From Deinococcus yavapaiensis KR-236 (lineage in GTDB: Bacteria; Deinococcota; Deinococci; Deinococcales; Deinococcaceae), in NCBI RefSeq assembly GCF_003217515.1, contig NZ_QJSX01000010.1, forward strand, positions 1 to 64,000: a stretch of DNA of 64,000 bases. Direction: 5' to 3'. The translations under genes were made by a program, and so were the position numbers. The notes under the pieces were generated by a model. That model was given only the letters and a program-made list of their open reading frames with translations, was not told the DNA's origin and did not search any database. Below are positions 1 to 8,808 of this stretch, in pieces. The first letter of the stretch is position 1. Each line of letters begins with the position of its first letter.

Positions 1-1020
1 GTGGAAATGGACGGCTTCGAAAGCAAGCACGACATCATCATCTTGGCGGCGACGAACCGTCCGGACGTGCTGGACGCGGCGTTGCTGCGCCCGGGTCGCT
101 TCGATCGGCAAGTGGTGGTGGACGCGCCGGACGTGCGCGGCCGAGAAATGATCCTCAAAATCCACGCTCGTAAAAAACCTCTCGATCCCACCGCTAACTT
201 GCACCTCGTCGCGAAGCGCACGGCGGGCATGGTGGGCGCGGACTTGGAGAACCTGCTCAACGAAGCCGCCCTGCTCGCTGCGCGGGCCAACCGCAAGCGC
301 ATCACCATGAAAGATCTCGACGAGGCGCGCGACCGCGTTCTGATGGGCCCCGAGCGCCGCTCGCTCGTCATTCCCGAGAAGGACAAGCGCGTCACGGCCT
401 ACCACGAGGTGGGACACGCCCTGGTGGCGCAGTTGCTGCCGCACGCGGACCGCGTGCACAAGCTCACCGTCGTGCCGCGCGGTCGCGCCGCCGGAATGGC
501 CGCGTACACGCCGCAAGACCGCATGCACTACACCCGCGCCGTCCTCGAAGACATGATCACCGTCGCCCTCGCCGGACAAGCCGCCGAGGAAGCGGCCCTC
601 GGCGAGATCACCACGGGCGCGCAAAACGATTTCCAAAAGGCGACGAACATCGCCCGCAAGATGGTCACCGAGTGGGGCATGAGCGACCTTCTCGGCAAGG
701 TGGCGCACGTGGGCGAGCAGGAAAACTTTCTCGGCACGGCGTCCGAACGCGGCAACTACTCCGACTCCACGGCCGAACTCATCGACATGGAAGTCAAGCG
801 CATCCTCGACATGCAGTACGACCGTGCCAAGCTGATCCTCGCCGACAACCTCCACCTCGTCCACCGAATCGTGGAGGTCCTCTTGAGCCGCGAGACCCTC
901 ACGGGCGAGGAGTTCGAGACGGTCTTGCGAGGCGGTACCCTTCCCGAACTCGAGGTGGAAGAAACGCCCCCGAGGGAGGACGCGCCGCCCTTCGGCCACC
1001 TCAAACCCGGGCAGGCCTGA
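1..1020 (+). CDS. ftsH: ATP-dependent zinc metalloprotease FtsH, C-terminal part
   Basis: This is the 3' part of ftsH; the gene starts upstream of the window, so the first GTG is an internal valine. FtsH is a membrane-anchored hexameric AAA+ protease that unfolds and degrades membrane and short-lived cytosolic proteins. The 339 visible residues begin inside the AAA domain, with the second-region-of-homology stretch LAATNRPDVLD and RPGRFDRQ, followed by the lid. The M41 peptidase domain carries the zinc motif HEVGH (H135, E136, H139) and a third ligand D210 in NDFQKAT. The N-terminal transmembrane part, Walker A and Walker B lie outside the window. It ends 65 bp before the next gene on the same strand. 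Confidence 0.97.
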   Translation: MEMDGFESKHDIIILAATNRPDVLDAALLRPGRFDRQVVVDAPDVRGREMILKIHARKKPLDPTANLHLVAKRTAGMVGADLENLLNEAALLAARANRKRITMKDLDEARDRVLMGPERRSLVIPEKDKRVTAYHEVGHALVAQLLPHADRVHKLTVVPRGRAAGMAAYTPQDRMHYTRAVLEDMITVALAGQAAEEAALGEITTGAQNDFQKATNIARKMVTEWGMSDLLGKVAHVGEQENFLGTASERGNYSDSTAELIDMEVKRILDMQYDRAKLILADNLHLVHRIVEVLLSRETLTGEEFETVLRGGTLPELEVEETPPREDAPPFGHLKPGQA

Positions 1021-1040
1021 ACGCCGAGCGGTCGCGAGGA

Positions 1041-1056
1041 CGGGTCACGTGACCCG
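1041..1056. other. 16-bp perfect palindrome downstream of ftsH
   Basis: CGGGTCAC/GTGACCCG is a perfect palindrome between the ftsH stop and the -10 hexamer of the next gene, overlapping the expected -35 position. It could be a protein-binding site or a weak stem at the ftsH 3' end. It has no loop and no T-run, so a terminator role is doubtful. Confidence 0.45.
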
Positions 1057-1073
1057 CCCTTTCGCCGTCCGGT

Positions 1074-1079
1074 TAAAAT
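1074..1079 (+). promoter_or_regulatory. Leaderless-type -10 hexamer for the gene at 1086
   Basis: TAAAAT lies 6 nt before the ATG at 1086, so transcription would begin at or next to the start codon. No Shine-Dalgarno sequence precedes the ATG. A good -35 is not visible. Confidence 0.5.
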
Positions 1080-1085
1080 CCGCTC

Positions 1086-1682
1086 ATGTACACCTTCGCC
1101 GAGGCCGCGCGCCTTTCTCCGCTCCTCGTGGGGCGCGAAGCCGCGCGGCTCGCCGCACAGACCTCCCTGCTCGCGCCGGGCTTCGTGATCGACCGATTGT
1201 TCGAGGAGGACTTCTACACCAGCAACAACCTTCCCGAGCAACTGCGCAATCTCTTCTCGCCGATCAATCCTCGCCGAATCGACGAGGACGCCTTGGAGCC
1301 CTTGTGCGACAAGGCCCAGACGCTCGTCCGCGCGTCGTACCTTCTCGACGACGCCGTGCAGAAGTTCTACCGCGCCGTGCGGAACGCCGACGTTCTCGGC
1401 GGCAAAGTGCACGTTCGGCGAGACGGCGAGCCGACCGGGGAGGTGGCGACGGCGTTCGCGCCGGGCACCGAGGCGCTCGTGGCCTTGAAGAAACTTTGGG
1501 TGAGCGACTGGACGTTCGAGGCGGTGCTCGCGAGGCTCGACGAGGCGGGCAGCGTCGGGCTCGAAGCGCGCCCGGCGCTCATGTTCGCGGGCGGCCCCGG
1601 GCAACTCGACGCGGAGGTCGCCGCGAAGCTCGGCGTCGGCCACGCCTTGATGAACGAGCGGGGCCTCGTCGGCTTGAGCTGA
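1086..1682 (+). CDS. Conserved-looking hypothetical protein, 198 aa
   Basis: I do not recognise a family. The predicted protein is soluble and acidic, with no signal peptide, membrane segment or known catalytic motif. The N-terminal half reads like an alpha-helical bundle (MYTFAEAARLSPLLVGREA, then aromatic FYTSNNLPEQ). A glycine-rich stretch near residues 165-175 (MFAGGPGQ) precedes the C-terminus. The start is supported by a TAAAAT hexamer 6 nt upstream, and codon use matches the neighbours. It lies between ftsH (same strand) and gltB (opposite strand) and is probably its own transcription unit. It could be a lineage-specific protein; no function is assigned. Confidence 0.75.
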   Translation: MYTFAEAARLSPLLVGREAARLAAQTSLLAPGFVIDRLFEEDFYTSNNLPEQLRNLFSPINPRRIDEDALEPLCDKAQTLVRASYLLDDAVQKFYRAVRNADVLGGKVHVRRDGEPTGEVATAFAPGTEALVALKKLWVSDWTFEAVLARLDEAGSVGLEARPALMFAGGPGQLDAEVAAKLGVGHALMNERGLVGLS

Positions 1683-1790
1683 CCGGTCTTGGCAGCCACC
1701 AGTGGGAAAGAGCAGTCGGCGCGTGGCCGATTCACGCGACGTCGGATGCGAGCGACGTCGCCGTCCCACCCCTTCTCGTCGAGCTGCATC

Positions 1791-1820
1791 GAAAAAAGCT
1801 CCCCTTGAAGTAGGGGAGCT
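1791..1820 (-). terminator. Rho-independent terminator of gltB
   Basis: Read on the minus strand, an 8-bp stem (AGCTCCCC/GGGGAGCT) with an 8-nt loop is followed directly by a run of six T. It lies 20 bp after the gltB stop codon. Confidence 0.85.
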
Positions 1821-1839
1821 CGCGTCATGACGTCGAAGC

Positions 1840-4800
1840 TTACTCGGTCGCCACGCTTTGATCCATCGCTTGCGCCGCCGGGATGACCATGCGGAAGTGC
1901 GTGGCGGGATCCACGAGGAGCTCGGCGACTTTACGCGCCGCACCCGGTTGCTCGCTGGCCACGAGCGCTTGATGGTAATCGCCGAGAAGCTCGCGCACGT
2001 CCGCCACGCCCGACGCGCTCAGGGGCAGCACGACGACGTTCGCGCCCTTGGCGAGACGGCGCCGCAGCGCTTCGTCGTCCAAGCCTTGCTCGGGCGCATG
2101 CCGCAAGTACACGACGCCGCCCGACATGCCCGAGCAGATCCACGGCCCCGGATCGCCCATCACGAGGGCGCGTCCGGCGGTCATGTACTCGAAGGCGTAG
2201 CCTTTGGCGTTGGCGCGCGTGGCGAGCATGCCGAGCGAGTCGTCGACCTTGCCTCGCAACTCGCCGCCGAGGACGACGTCCGCGCCCGACAAGCGCACGC
2301 AGAAGCGCGAGTCCGCGCTGCCCTGCACGAGGAAACGCCCTCCGATCGCGCCGTACGCGAAGGACTTGCCGACCGAGCCGTCAATGCGCTCGCCTTGGTG
2401 GTTGCGGCCCTTGAGAATCAGAATGCGGCCGCCGAGCGCGCTCTTGCCGACGCCGTCTTGCGCGCCGCCCTCGACGTGGATTTCGACGGGCGCGTTGTTG
2501 AAGGCCCCGAGGCCGTTGCCGGGAATCGAGCCCGACTCGAAGTGCAACTTCACGCGGCCCGGCACGCGGCGCTTTTCACGCGTGAGCGTGCCGACCAAGT
2601 GCGTGCCCATCGCGCGGTCGCTCGACTGGATGGGACCGTCACGGTAAATGATCTCGTCTTCGTCGAAGGCGTCCGCGATCCACTCGGACAGCATGCGCGT
2701 CGTGGAGTTGAGCGGACGGTGGATGACGCGCCGCCCGAGCTTCTCCCATCCTTCGGGTTTCGGCGCGACTTCCAGCATCTCGGAAAGATCGAGGGCGTCC
2801 GTGTCGGCCTTCAAAAGGTCGGTGCGGCCGCGCAGTTCGCGCAAGCTCGTCAGGCCGAGGCTGGCGACGAGGCCGCGAAGTTCGTCGCCGAGACCCGTGA
2901 AGAAGCGGCTCAGGCGTTCGACTTCCACGGGCAGTTCGCGCGGCACGAAGCGCTTGAAGCCGTGCGCCTTGGCTTCCTCGGCGGTCGTGACTTGCGTCGT
3001 GATGCCGACGTGGCACGTGTCGAGTTGACAGCCACGGCAGATCGTGCAGCCGATCGCGACCATCGAGAGGGTGCCGAAGCCGACTCGGTCCGCGCCGAGG
3101 GCGACGATGCGGGCGACGTCGAGGGCCGTCTTGAGGCCGCCGTCCGCCCAAAGCTCGACCTTGTCGCGAATCCCGGCCGCGCTCAACGCGCGGTGTGCCC
3201 GGGCCACGCCGTACTCGACGGGCATCCCGGCGTACTTGAGGGCGTGCATGCGAGCGGCGCCCGTTCCGCCTTCGAAGCCGGATACGGTGATGATGTGGGC
3301 GCCCGCCTTCGCCACGCCGAGCGCGATCGTCCCGATGCCGTGTACGACGGGCACCTTCACGGAGATCTTTGCGGCGGGCGCGATGGTCTTGAGCTCCTCG
3401 ATGAGCTGCGCGAGGTCCTCGATGGAGTACACGTCGTGGTTGTTGCTCGGCGAGATGAGGTCGACGCCTTGCGCGGCGTGTCGAGCCGCCGCGACCTTCG
3501 CGGAGACCTTCTTGCCCGGCAAGTGGCCGCCTTCGCCGGGTTTGGCGCCTTGGCCGACCTTGATCTCGATGACGGCGCAAGAGTTGAGCATGACGCTCGA
3601 CACGCCGAACCTTCCCGAAGCCACTTGCTGACCGCGCCAGTGGTTGTAGTGCATCAGCATCTCGGGAATTTCGCCGCCTTCGCCGTTCATGGCGACGATG
3701 TTGAGCTTCTTGGCCGCCTCGACGTACGAGCGAAAGGCCGTTTCGCCTTGCGAACCGAAGCTCATCGCCGAGATCACGAACGGCAGGCTGTGGCCGCCCA
3801 CAGCGATGTCCACGGCGTCCGGATCGACTTTCTCGACGTCGCTCGGAACGTCGAGGTCGAGAAGGCTGCGCGCCGCGAGCGGCATCTCCAACTCCAAGGC
3901 GCGAATGCGCGCCGAGTAGTCGCTCGGCGAAATTTCGCCGTTGGCGAGCGAGAAGGCCGCTTTGAACAGGCGTGGATTGAAGCGCTGGTCGCGGTCGGGC
4001 GCGAGCGTCCCGGCTTGCAGCTTGGCGAGGCGCGAGGACGCGGTCGCTTCGAGATCCTTGAGACCGTAGCCTTTCTCGGAGCCCCAAATGCCCGTGACGT
4101 TGAGGGTCTCCAAGATGTCGCTGGCGAGGCCCATCGCCGTGAAGATGCGGCCGTAACCGCGAATCTCGTGGATGCCCATGGTGCTCATGACCTTCTCGAT
4201 GCCCTTCGACAAGCCCGAGACGATCTGGTCGCCGTGATCGGGGTACGCGGCGAACATGGCGGCGGGCTCGACCGCCTCGGCGCCGAGGCCGATCAGGAGC
4301 ATGACGTCGTGCAAGTTGCGAACGGCGGCCGAACGCACGACGACCGAGGCGCGGCGGCGCAAGCTGATGCCGCTTTCGTCACGCGCGCCCGCGAAGGCCT
4401 TCTCCAAGACGGCGACGGCGAGCAGCACGTCGAGGGCCGCCTCGCCGTTGGCGTACAGCCGCGTGTCGTCGAGAATCAGCAGTTCGGCGTCGGCGCGTAA
4501 GGCTTCCAAACCGTCCGCGACGAGGCGGGCGAGCGCGACCTTGATCGATTCGCCCGCGCGCAAGTTGGGCGTGAGTTCGGCGTGGCGGAAGCGCTTCTTG
4601 AGCTCGGAGACCGTGAGGGTCTTGTGCTTTTTCGCGACGTCGCTCGTCGCGGCGAGGATCGGCGTGACGAGCTCCACCGAGTGCCCGTCGCTGGAGCCGG
4701 GCAGGGGGCGGCGTCCGACGAGCACGCGCGTCGAGAAGTGCTCGATTTCGCGCTCGCGGTCGATGGCGGGGTTGGTGACGACGGCGACGGTCTCCTTGAA

Positions 4801-6321
4801 GAACTCCGCCAAGTTCGGCTTCTCCGCGCGAAGCGCGGCGATCGGGCCGTCGTAACCGAGACTGGAAATCGGCTCGGCGCCCTTCTCGGCGAGGGCCTTG
4901 ACGTACTCTTCGTCCCAGCGGTCCCAGCCGAAGGCGACGCGCACGTTCGAGGGAAGCTCGGCGACGTCGCTCTCGGCGACGTCGCCGCCAGGGCCGAGAA
5001 GGCGCAGGTGGGCGTTTTCCAAGCCCGCCTCCTTGCCGTGCACGCGCTCCAAGATGAGGCGCTGGACGTTCTCGTTGGCGTGAAGCCTCACGACGCCGTC
5101 TCCGAGGCAAGCGACCATCTTTTCGCCGGGAGAGAACGGCGCGGGGTCGCGCACCATCGATCCGAGCGGGATGACGCCGCGCTCGGACGACCAGAAGTAC
5201 TCCTTTTCCGTCTCGCCGAACCAAAGCGGGCGCAGGCCGAGGGCGTCGACGCTGAACACGCACTCGGTGCCCGAGCGCGCGATGATCGCCGCCGGTCCTT
5301 GCGCGAGCGGGCCGCCCGCCGCGCGAAGGCCGAGGTAGGCGTCTTGCAACGAGGACGAGAAGGCGCGCACTTCGCTCAGGACGGGCGGAAAAACGCTCTC
5401 GACCGCTTCGAGCAGCGTCAGGCCGTGGTCGTGGATGTAGCCGGCCATGACGCGGTTGAGGTCTTGGCTGTCGGAACCGCCGGTGAGGGGCACACCGAGC
5501 TGAAGGCCCTCTTTGCGCAAACGCTCGATGGTGTTGATTTCGCCGTTGTGCGCGAGCATCGTGAACGGCTGTACCTGCTCGAAGGTGGAGAGGGTGTTCG
5601 TGGAGTAGCGGTTGTGCCCGATCGAGCACACGGACGTGTAGTCGTTGCGGGCGAGGTCCGGGTAGTATCGCGCGAGGATCTCGGCCGAGCCGCGCACCTT
5701 GTACACCACCGTCGCGACAGAGAAGCTCACGACGTGCACGGGCTGCTTTTCTTCGAGTTCGAGGCCGAGGTCGAACAGCTTGCCTTCGCGTTCGCGCAGC
5801 GTGTCGCCCTTGATGAGGCCCACGACTTGGACGAAGAGCGGCTCGGTGAGGCGCGCGACGGGTCCGAGCGCGCGCGAGTACACCGCGCCTTGACGTTCCA
5901 TCAGAATCGACAGGCCGTAACGGCCCGAGGCGGCGTGCAACGCGTCGAGCAACTCGCGCGGCTTGTGGCCTTGCGGAACGAAGAAGTGCCCGACGAAGAA
6001 CGACGGGTCGTACGCCTTGTCACCGTCGAGGCCCTCGTCGCCGAGCAGCTTGCGCCACAGCTGACGGGGAATGTCGGTTTGGACGCCGCAGCCGTCGCCT
6101 TCGCCTCGCACCTCGCCACTCCGGTGCGCCATTCGTGCGAGCGCTTCCACGGTGCGCGTGACGTTGCCGTGCGTGGCCTCTCCCGTTTTGCGAACGTTGG
6201 CGATGATGCCGCAAGCGTCGTGGCCGATTTCGTCGAAGGAGCCGGGAAAGTCGCGCTCGAGGCGACGGCGCTCGGCGGTGCGGTAAAGGCTTTCGGGCAG
6301 AGGCTGTGAATGTCGCTTCAT
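1840..6321 (-). CDS. gltB: Glutamate synthase, large (alpha) subunit
   Basis: This enzyme makes glutamate from 2-oxoglutarate and glutamine in ammonia assimilation. The 1493-aa protein has the GATase type-2 domain at the N-terminus (HDACGIIAN, nucleophile Cys37 after a propeptide of about 36 residues), then the central and FMN-binding TIM-barrel domains. The 3Fe-4S cysteine cluster is in CTICRGCQLDTCHVG, and the C-terminal beta-helix follows. Length matches the family (about 1500). I chose the ATG at 6321 because GAGGAG lies 6 nt upstream; an in-frame ATG at 6345 lacks this. The small subunit gltD is not adjacent, so it must lie elsewhere. The gene is divergent from spoVS. Confidence 0.96.
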   Translation of the reverse strand: MKRHSQPLPESLYRTAERRRLERDFPGSFDEIGHDACGIIANVRKTGEATHGNVTRTVEALARMAHRSGEVRGEGDGCGVQTDIPRQLWRKLLGDEGLDGDKAYDPSFFVGHFFVPQGHKPRELLDALHAASGRYGLSILMERQGAVYSRALGPVARLTEPLFVQVVGLIKGDTLREREGKLFDLGLELEEKQPVHVVSFSVATVVYKVRGSAEILARYYPDLARNDYTSVCSIGHNRYSTNTLSTFEQVQPFTMLAHNGEINTIERLRKEGLQLGVPLTGGSDSQDLNRVMAGYIHDHGLTLLEAVESVFPPVLSEVRAFSSSLQDAYLGLRAAGGPLAQGPAAIIARSGTECVFSVDALGLRPLWFGETEKEYFWSSERGVIPLGSMVRDPAPFSPGEKMVACLGDGVVRLHANENVQRLILERVHGKEAGLENAHLRLLGPGGDVAESDVAELPSNVRVAFGWDRWDEEYVKALAEKGAEPISSLGYDGPIAALRAEKPNLAEFFKETVAVVTNPAIDREREIEHFSTRVLVGRRPLPGSSDGHSVELVTPILAATSDVAKKHKTLTVSELKKRFRHAELTPNLRAGESIKVALARLVADGLEALRADAELLILDDTRLYANGEAALDVLLAVAVLEKAFAGARDESGISLRRRASVVVRSAAVRNLHDVMLLIGLGAEAVEPAAMFAAYPDHGDQIVSGLSKGIEKVMSTMGIHEIRGYGRIFTAMGLASDILETLNVTGIWGSEKGYGLKDLEATASSRLAKLQAGTLAPDRDQRFNPRLFKAAFSLANGEISPSDYSARIRALELEMPLAARSLLDLDVPSDVEKVDPDAVDIAVGGHSLPFVISAMSFGSQGETAFRSYVEAAKKLNIVAMNGEGGEIPEMLMHYNHWRGQQVASGRFGVSSVMLNSCAVIEIKVGQGAKPGEGGHLPGKKVSAKVAAARHAAQGVDLISPSNNHDVYSIEDLAQLIEELKTIAPAAKISVKVPVVHGIGTIALGVAKAGAHIITVSGFEGGTGAARMHALKYAGMPVEYGVARAHRALSAAGIRDKVELWADGGLKTALDVARIVALGADRVGFGTLSMVAIGCTICRGCQLDTCHVGITTQVTTAEEAKAHGFKRFVPRELPVEVERLSRFFTGLGDELRGLVASLGLTSLRELRGRTDLLKADTDALDLSEMLEVAPKPEGWEKLGRRVIHRPLNSTTRMLSEWIADAFDEDEIIYRDGPIQSSDRAMGTHLVGTLTREKRRVPGRVKLHFESGSIPGNGLGAFNNAPVEIHVEGGAQDGVGKSALGGRILILKGRNHQGERIDGSVGKSFAYGAIGGRFLVQGSADSRFCVRLSGADVVLGGELRGKVDDSLGMLATRANAKGYAFEYMTAGRALVMGDPGPWICSGMSGGVVYLRHAPEQGLDDEALRRRLAKGANVVVLPLSASGVADVRELLGDYHQALVASEQPGAARKVAELLVDPATHFRMVIPAAQAMDQSVATE

Positions 6322-6463
6322 GTCGGCTCCTCGTTGGCGTCGCAAGGTTTGTGTGACAACTACGCCATCGTAAAATTATTCAAATCAGGCCATAACATTG
6401 CTCCTCGTGTTGCGCCTCTGCTTAGACGAGGGAAGACATTCTGATCAAAGATGAGAACTCCTA

Positions 6464-6492
6464 TTGACTTCATGAAGAATCTAAGTCACAAT
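6464..6492 (+). promoter_or_regulatory. Candidate spoVS promoter
   Basis: A -35 TTGACT (6464-6469) and a -10-like CACAAT (6487-6492) are separated by 17 bp in the AT-rich gap between the divergent gltB and spoVS genes. A clear GGAGG Shine-Dalgarno sequence follows at 6516-6520. Confidence 0.5.
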
Positions 6493-6529
6493 TGAATCAA
6501 GCGGTTTTTCGTCGCGGAGGTATTACATC

Positions 6530-6802
6530 GTGGAAACGTTGCGCGTATCCGGCAAATCACGTCCAAACGCCGTCGCCGGGGCGATTGCCGCTTTGCTTCG
6601 AACGCAAGGAGAAGTCGAGGTTCAAGCGATCGGCCCCGCCGCCGTCAACCAAGCGGTCAAGGCGATCGCCATCGCTCGAGGCTACATCGTCCCGGACGAT
6701 CTCGACCTCAACACCCAGCCCGCGTTCGTCAAGCTCGACCTCGAGGAAGAGGAACGCACCGCCGTGCGCTTCAACATCACGTGCTTTCGCACGAACAGCT
6801 GA
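6530..6802 (+). CDS. spoVS: Stage V sporulation protein S-like (SpoVS)
   Basis: This is a small Alba-like nucleic-acid-associated protein of 90 aa, the usual family length. The sequence shows the family signature pattern: LRVSGKSRPNAVAGAIA at the N-terminus, then the VQAIGPAAVNQAVKAIAIAR core and a C-terminal beta strand. The start is GTG, chosen for the GGAGG (6516-6520) 9 nt upstream and because family proteins begin ME.LRVS. In endospore formers SpoVS affects stage V and septation. Deinococci and Thermus do not sporulate, so here it probably has a general regulatory or RNA/DNA-binding role (inference). It is monocistronic in appearance. Confidence 0.93.
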   Translation: METLRVSGKSRPNAVAGAIAALLRTQGEVEVQAIGPAAVNQAVKAIAIARGYIVPDDLDLNTQPAFVKLDLEEEERTAVRFNITCFRTNS

Positions 6803-6886
6803 CCGTTCTTTCTCGCGTCACAACTTCGATTGACTCGTGCCTCACGGAGGTGACGTTGGCGTCTCTAGACTGATGTCGGAGACGCC

Positions 6887-7555
6887 ATGAACGACTACTA
6901 CCTCTTGATGCTGCTGCTGTTCGGCGCGTCGGTGCTCGTGCAAAGCTACTTGTCGAGCACCTACCGCAAGTACTCGCGCGTCGCCAACACGCGCGGCTTC
7001 ACGGGCGCGCAAATCGCCCGCATGATCCTCGACGAGAACGGCTTGCGAAACGTTCCCGTCGAAATGGTTCCCGGTCAGCTCACCGATCACTACGACCCGA
7101 TTCGAAAGGTCGTGCGTCTGTCGCAAGTCAATTACGGCGTGCCAAGCGTCGCCGCCGCCGCCGTCGCCGCCCACGAAGTCGGGCACGCCATTCAAGACAA
7201 GGTGCGCTACCCCGCCTTGAACCTGCGCGCCCGCCTGCTGCCCGCCTTGCAGATCGGCGCGAACTTCGGACCGCTTCTCGTCATCGTCGGCTTGGTCCTC
7301 ACGAGCCCCGGCCTGTTTTGGCTCGGCATCGTCTTCTTCGCGGGCGCCTTGATCTTCCACCTCGTGACGCTGCCCGTCGAATTCGACGCGTCGCGCCGCG
7401 CCCTGGAGATCCTCTCCGCGCGCGGCTACCTCGTCGGGCCCGAAGTCGTCGGCGCCCGCACCGTGCTGAGCGCCGCCGCGCTCACCTACATCTCCGCCTT
7501 CGCGATCGCCCTCGTCCAACTGCTGTCCTTTTTGGGCTTCGCCCGCCGAGACTGA
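6887..7555 (+). CDS. Zinc metallopeptidase, YugP family (membrane)
   Basis: The 222-aa protein has an N-terminal hydrophobic anchor (residues about 4-22), a zinc site AAHEVGHAIQ (H96, E97, H100) and a likely third ligand E165 in PVEFDASRRA. Two or three further hydrophobic segments lie at about 120-160 and 192-217. This layout matches the YugP/neutral zinc metallopeptidase family of membrane proteins, whose substrates are unknown. The ATG at 6887 has a GGAG about 6 nt upstream, so this gene has a leader, unlike many neighbours. The rsmB-like gene starts 14 bp after its stop. Function beyond peptidase activity is inferred. Confidence 0.88.
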   Translation: MNDYYLLMLLLFGASVLVQSYLSSTYRKYSRVANTRGFTGAQIARMILDENGLRNVPVEMVPGQLTDHYDPIRKVVRLSQVNYGVPSVAAAAVAAHEVGHAIQDKVRYPALNLRARLLPALQIGANFGPLLVIVGLVLTSPGLFWLGIVFFAGALIFHLVTLPVEFDASRRALEILSARGYLVGPEVVGARTVLSAAALTYISAFAIALVQLLSFLGFARRD

Positions 7556-7561
7556 TACACT
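7556..7561 (+). promoter_or_regulatory. -10 hexamer before the RsmB-like gene
   Basis: TACACT overlaps the end of the metallopeptidase gene region and lies 8 nt before the ATG at 7570. A weak GGGGG stretch lies between, so either leaderless or very short-leader initiation is possible. Confidence 0.4.
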
Positions 7562-7569
7562 TGGGGGTC

Positions 7570-8808
7570 ATGCCAGCCCCGTTCAATCCTGCCCGCCGCC
7601 TCGCCGTCAACGCCCTCGTGCGTGTACGGCGAGGCGACGCGTTCGCCGCGACCGCCCTCGACGAGGGCTTGTCCAAAGCCCGACTCGAGCCTCGCGACGC
7701 GGGCCTCGCCACCCACCTCGTGTACGGCGTTTTACGCCACCACTTCACCCTCACGGCGGCCCTGGCGCCGCTGCTACGCGGCAAGACGCCCGACAAGGCG
7801 ATGGCCTTGCTGCTCGCCGGGGCCTTCGAGAAACTCATATTGGGAACGCCGCCGCACGCGGTCGTCAACGAGTACGTGTCGCTCGCCAAAGCGGAACTCG
7901 GCAAGCTCTCGGGGCTCGCCAACGCCGTGCTGCGCCGCGTGGAGGCGCCCGAGGTGACGCCCGAGACGGAGTTCAATTTGCCCGCGTGGCTCGTTTCGGA
8001 ATTCGAAGGCGGCTACGGCGAGCAAGCCGAGGCGGTCATGCGCGACTTCCTGACGCCCGCGCCGCTGTGGCTGTGGACGACCGACTCGGGCGCGCGCGCC
8101 CTCGAAGACGAAGGAGCTTTGCTCGAACCCGGCGTCGGCGACGTTTTGAAGGTCGTGCTGGGAGGGTCGCTGCGCGCGTCGAAGGCTTGGCGCGAAGGAG
8201 GCGTGCAGCCCATCAATCCGGCGTCGTACGCCGTGACCGAGTTGCTCGGCGACGTGAAGGGACGGCGCGTGCTGGACCTCGCGGGCGGCTCGGGCGTCAA
8301 GGCCGCGATGCTCACCGCCCGTGGAGCGCGGGTCACGTCGCTCGACGTGGACGCCCGCAAGCACAAGGCCGCCGAGGAGAACTTCAAGCGCCTCAACTTG
8401 CAAGGCGAGTTTCGCCAAGCGGACCTTCGCACGCCGCCCGACGTGCCGCCCGCCGACCTCGTCCTGCTCGACGCGCCTTGCACGGGCACCGGCACGCTGC
8501 GCGCACATCCCGAGATCAAACTGCGCCTCACGCCGACGTCCATCGCCGAACTCGCGGAGTTGCAGCGTCACATGCTGGAGAGTGCCGCCACGGTCACGTC
8601 GCCGGGCGGCACCCTCGTCTACTCGGTCTGTTCGGTCACGGACGCCGAAGGACCGGCGGTCGTACGCGACTTTCTGCGCCACCACGCCGACTTCGAATCC
8701 GTCGGCGCGCACCTCACGGTGCCGAGCGTGCAAGACGATTTCGGTGCTCGCACGCTCGCCGTGAACGGCATCGACGGGTTTTACACGGCGAAGTTGCGCC
8801 GCCTCTGA
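7570..8808 (+). CDS. rsmB: RsmB-like 16S rRNA (cytosine-C5) methyltransferase
   Basis: This is a SAM-dependent m5C RNA methyltransferase of the NOL1/NOP2/Sun group, most like RsmB (16S C967). The 412-aa protein has an N-terminal NusB-like helical RNA-binding domain (residues about 8-125) and a Rossmann domain with VLDLAGGSG (234-242) and SLDVD. The catalytic cysteine is in DAPCTGTG (C304), and the product-release cysteine is in YSVCSV (C354). An open frame extends upstream of the ATG at 7570, but it only overlaps the previous gene in another frame. The NusB-like domain favours RsmB over RsmF. It ends abutting the stop of the opposite-strand GH1/RmlD gene. Confidence 0.9.
   Translation: MPAPFNPARRLAVNALVRVRRGDAFAATALDEGLSKARLEPRDAGLATHLVYGVLRHHFTLTAALAPLLRGKTPDKAMALLLAGAFEKLILGTPPHAVVNEYVSLAKAELGKLSGLANAVLRRVEAPEVTPETEFNLPAWLVSEFEGGYGEQAEAVMRDFLTPAPLWLWTTDSGARALEDEGALLEPGVGDVLKVVLGGSLRASKAWREGGVQPINPASYAVTELLGDVKGRRVLDLAGGSGVKAAMLTARGARVTSLDVDARKHKAAEENFKRLNLQGEFRQADLRTPPDVPPADLVLLDAPCTGTGTLRAHPEIKLRLTPTSIAELAELQRHMLESAATVTSPGGTLVYSVCSVTDAEGPAVVRDFLRHHADFESVGAHLTVPSVQDDFGARTLAVNGIDGFYTAKLRRL

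Noticed and set aside
1858..6309. Long open frames of up to 880 codons on the plus strand opposite gltB
   Set aside because: They are antisense to a clear gltB gene. High-GC codon use leaves complementary frames open, and the translations are low-complexity Arg/Ala/Gly-rich with no family motif.
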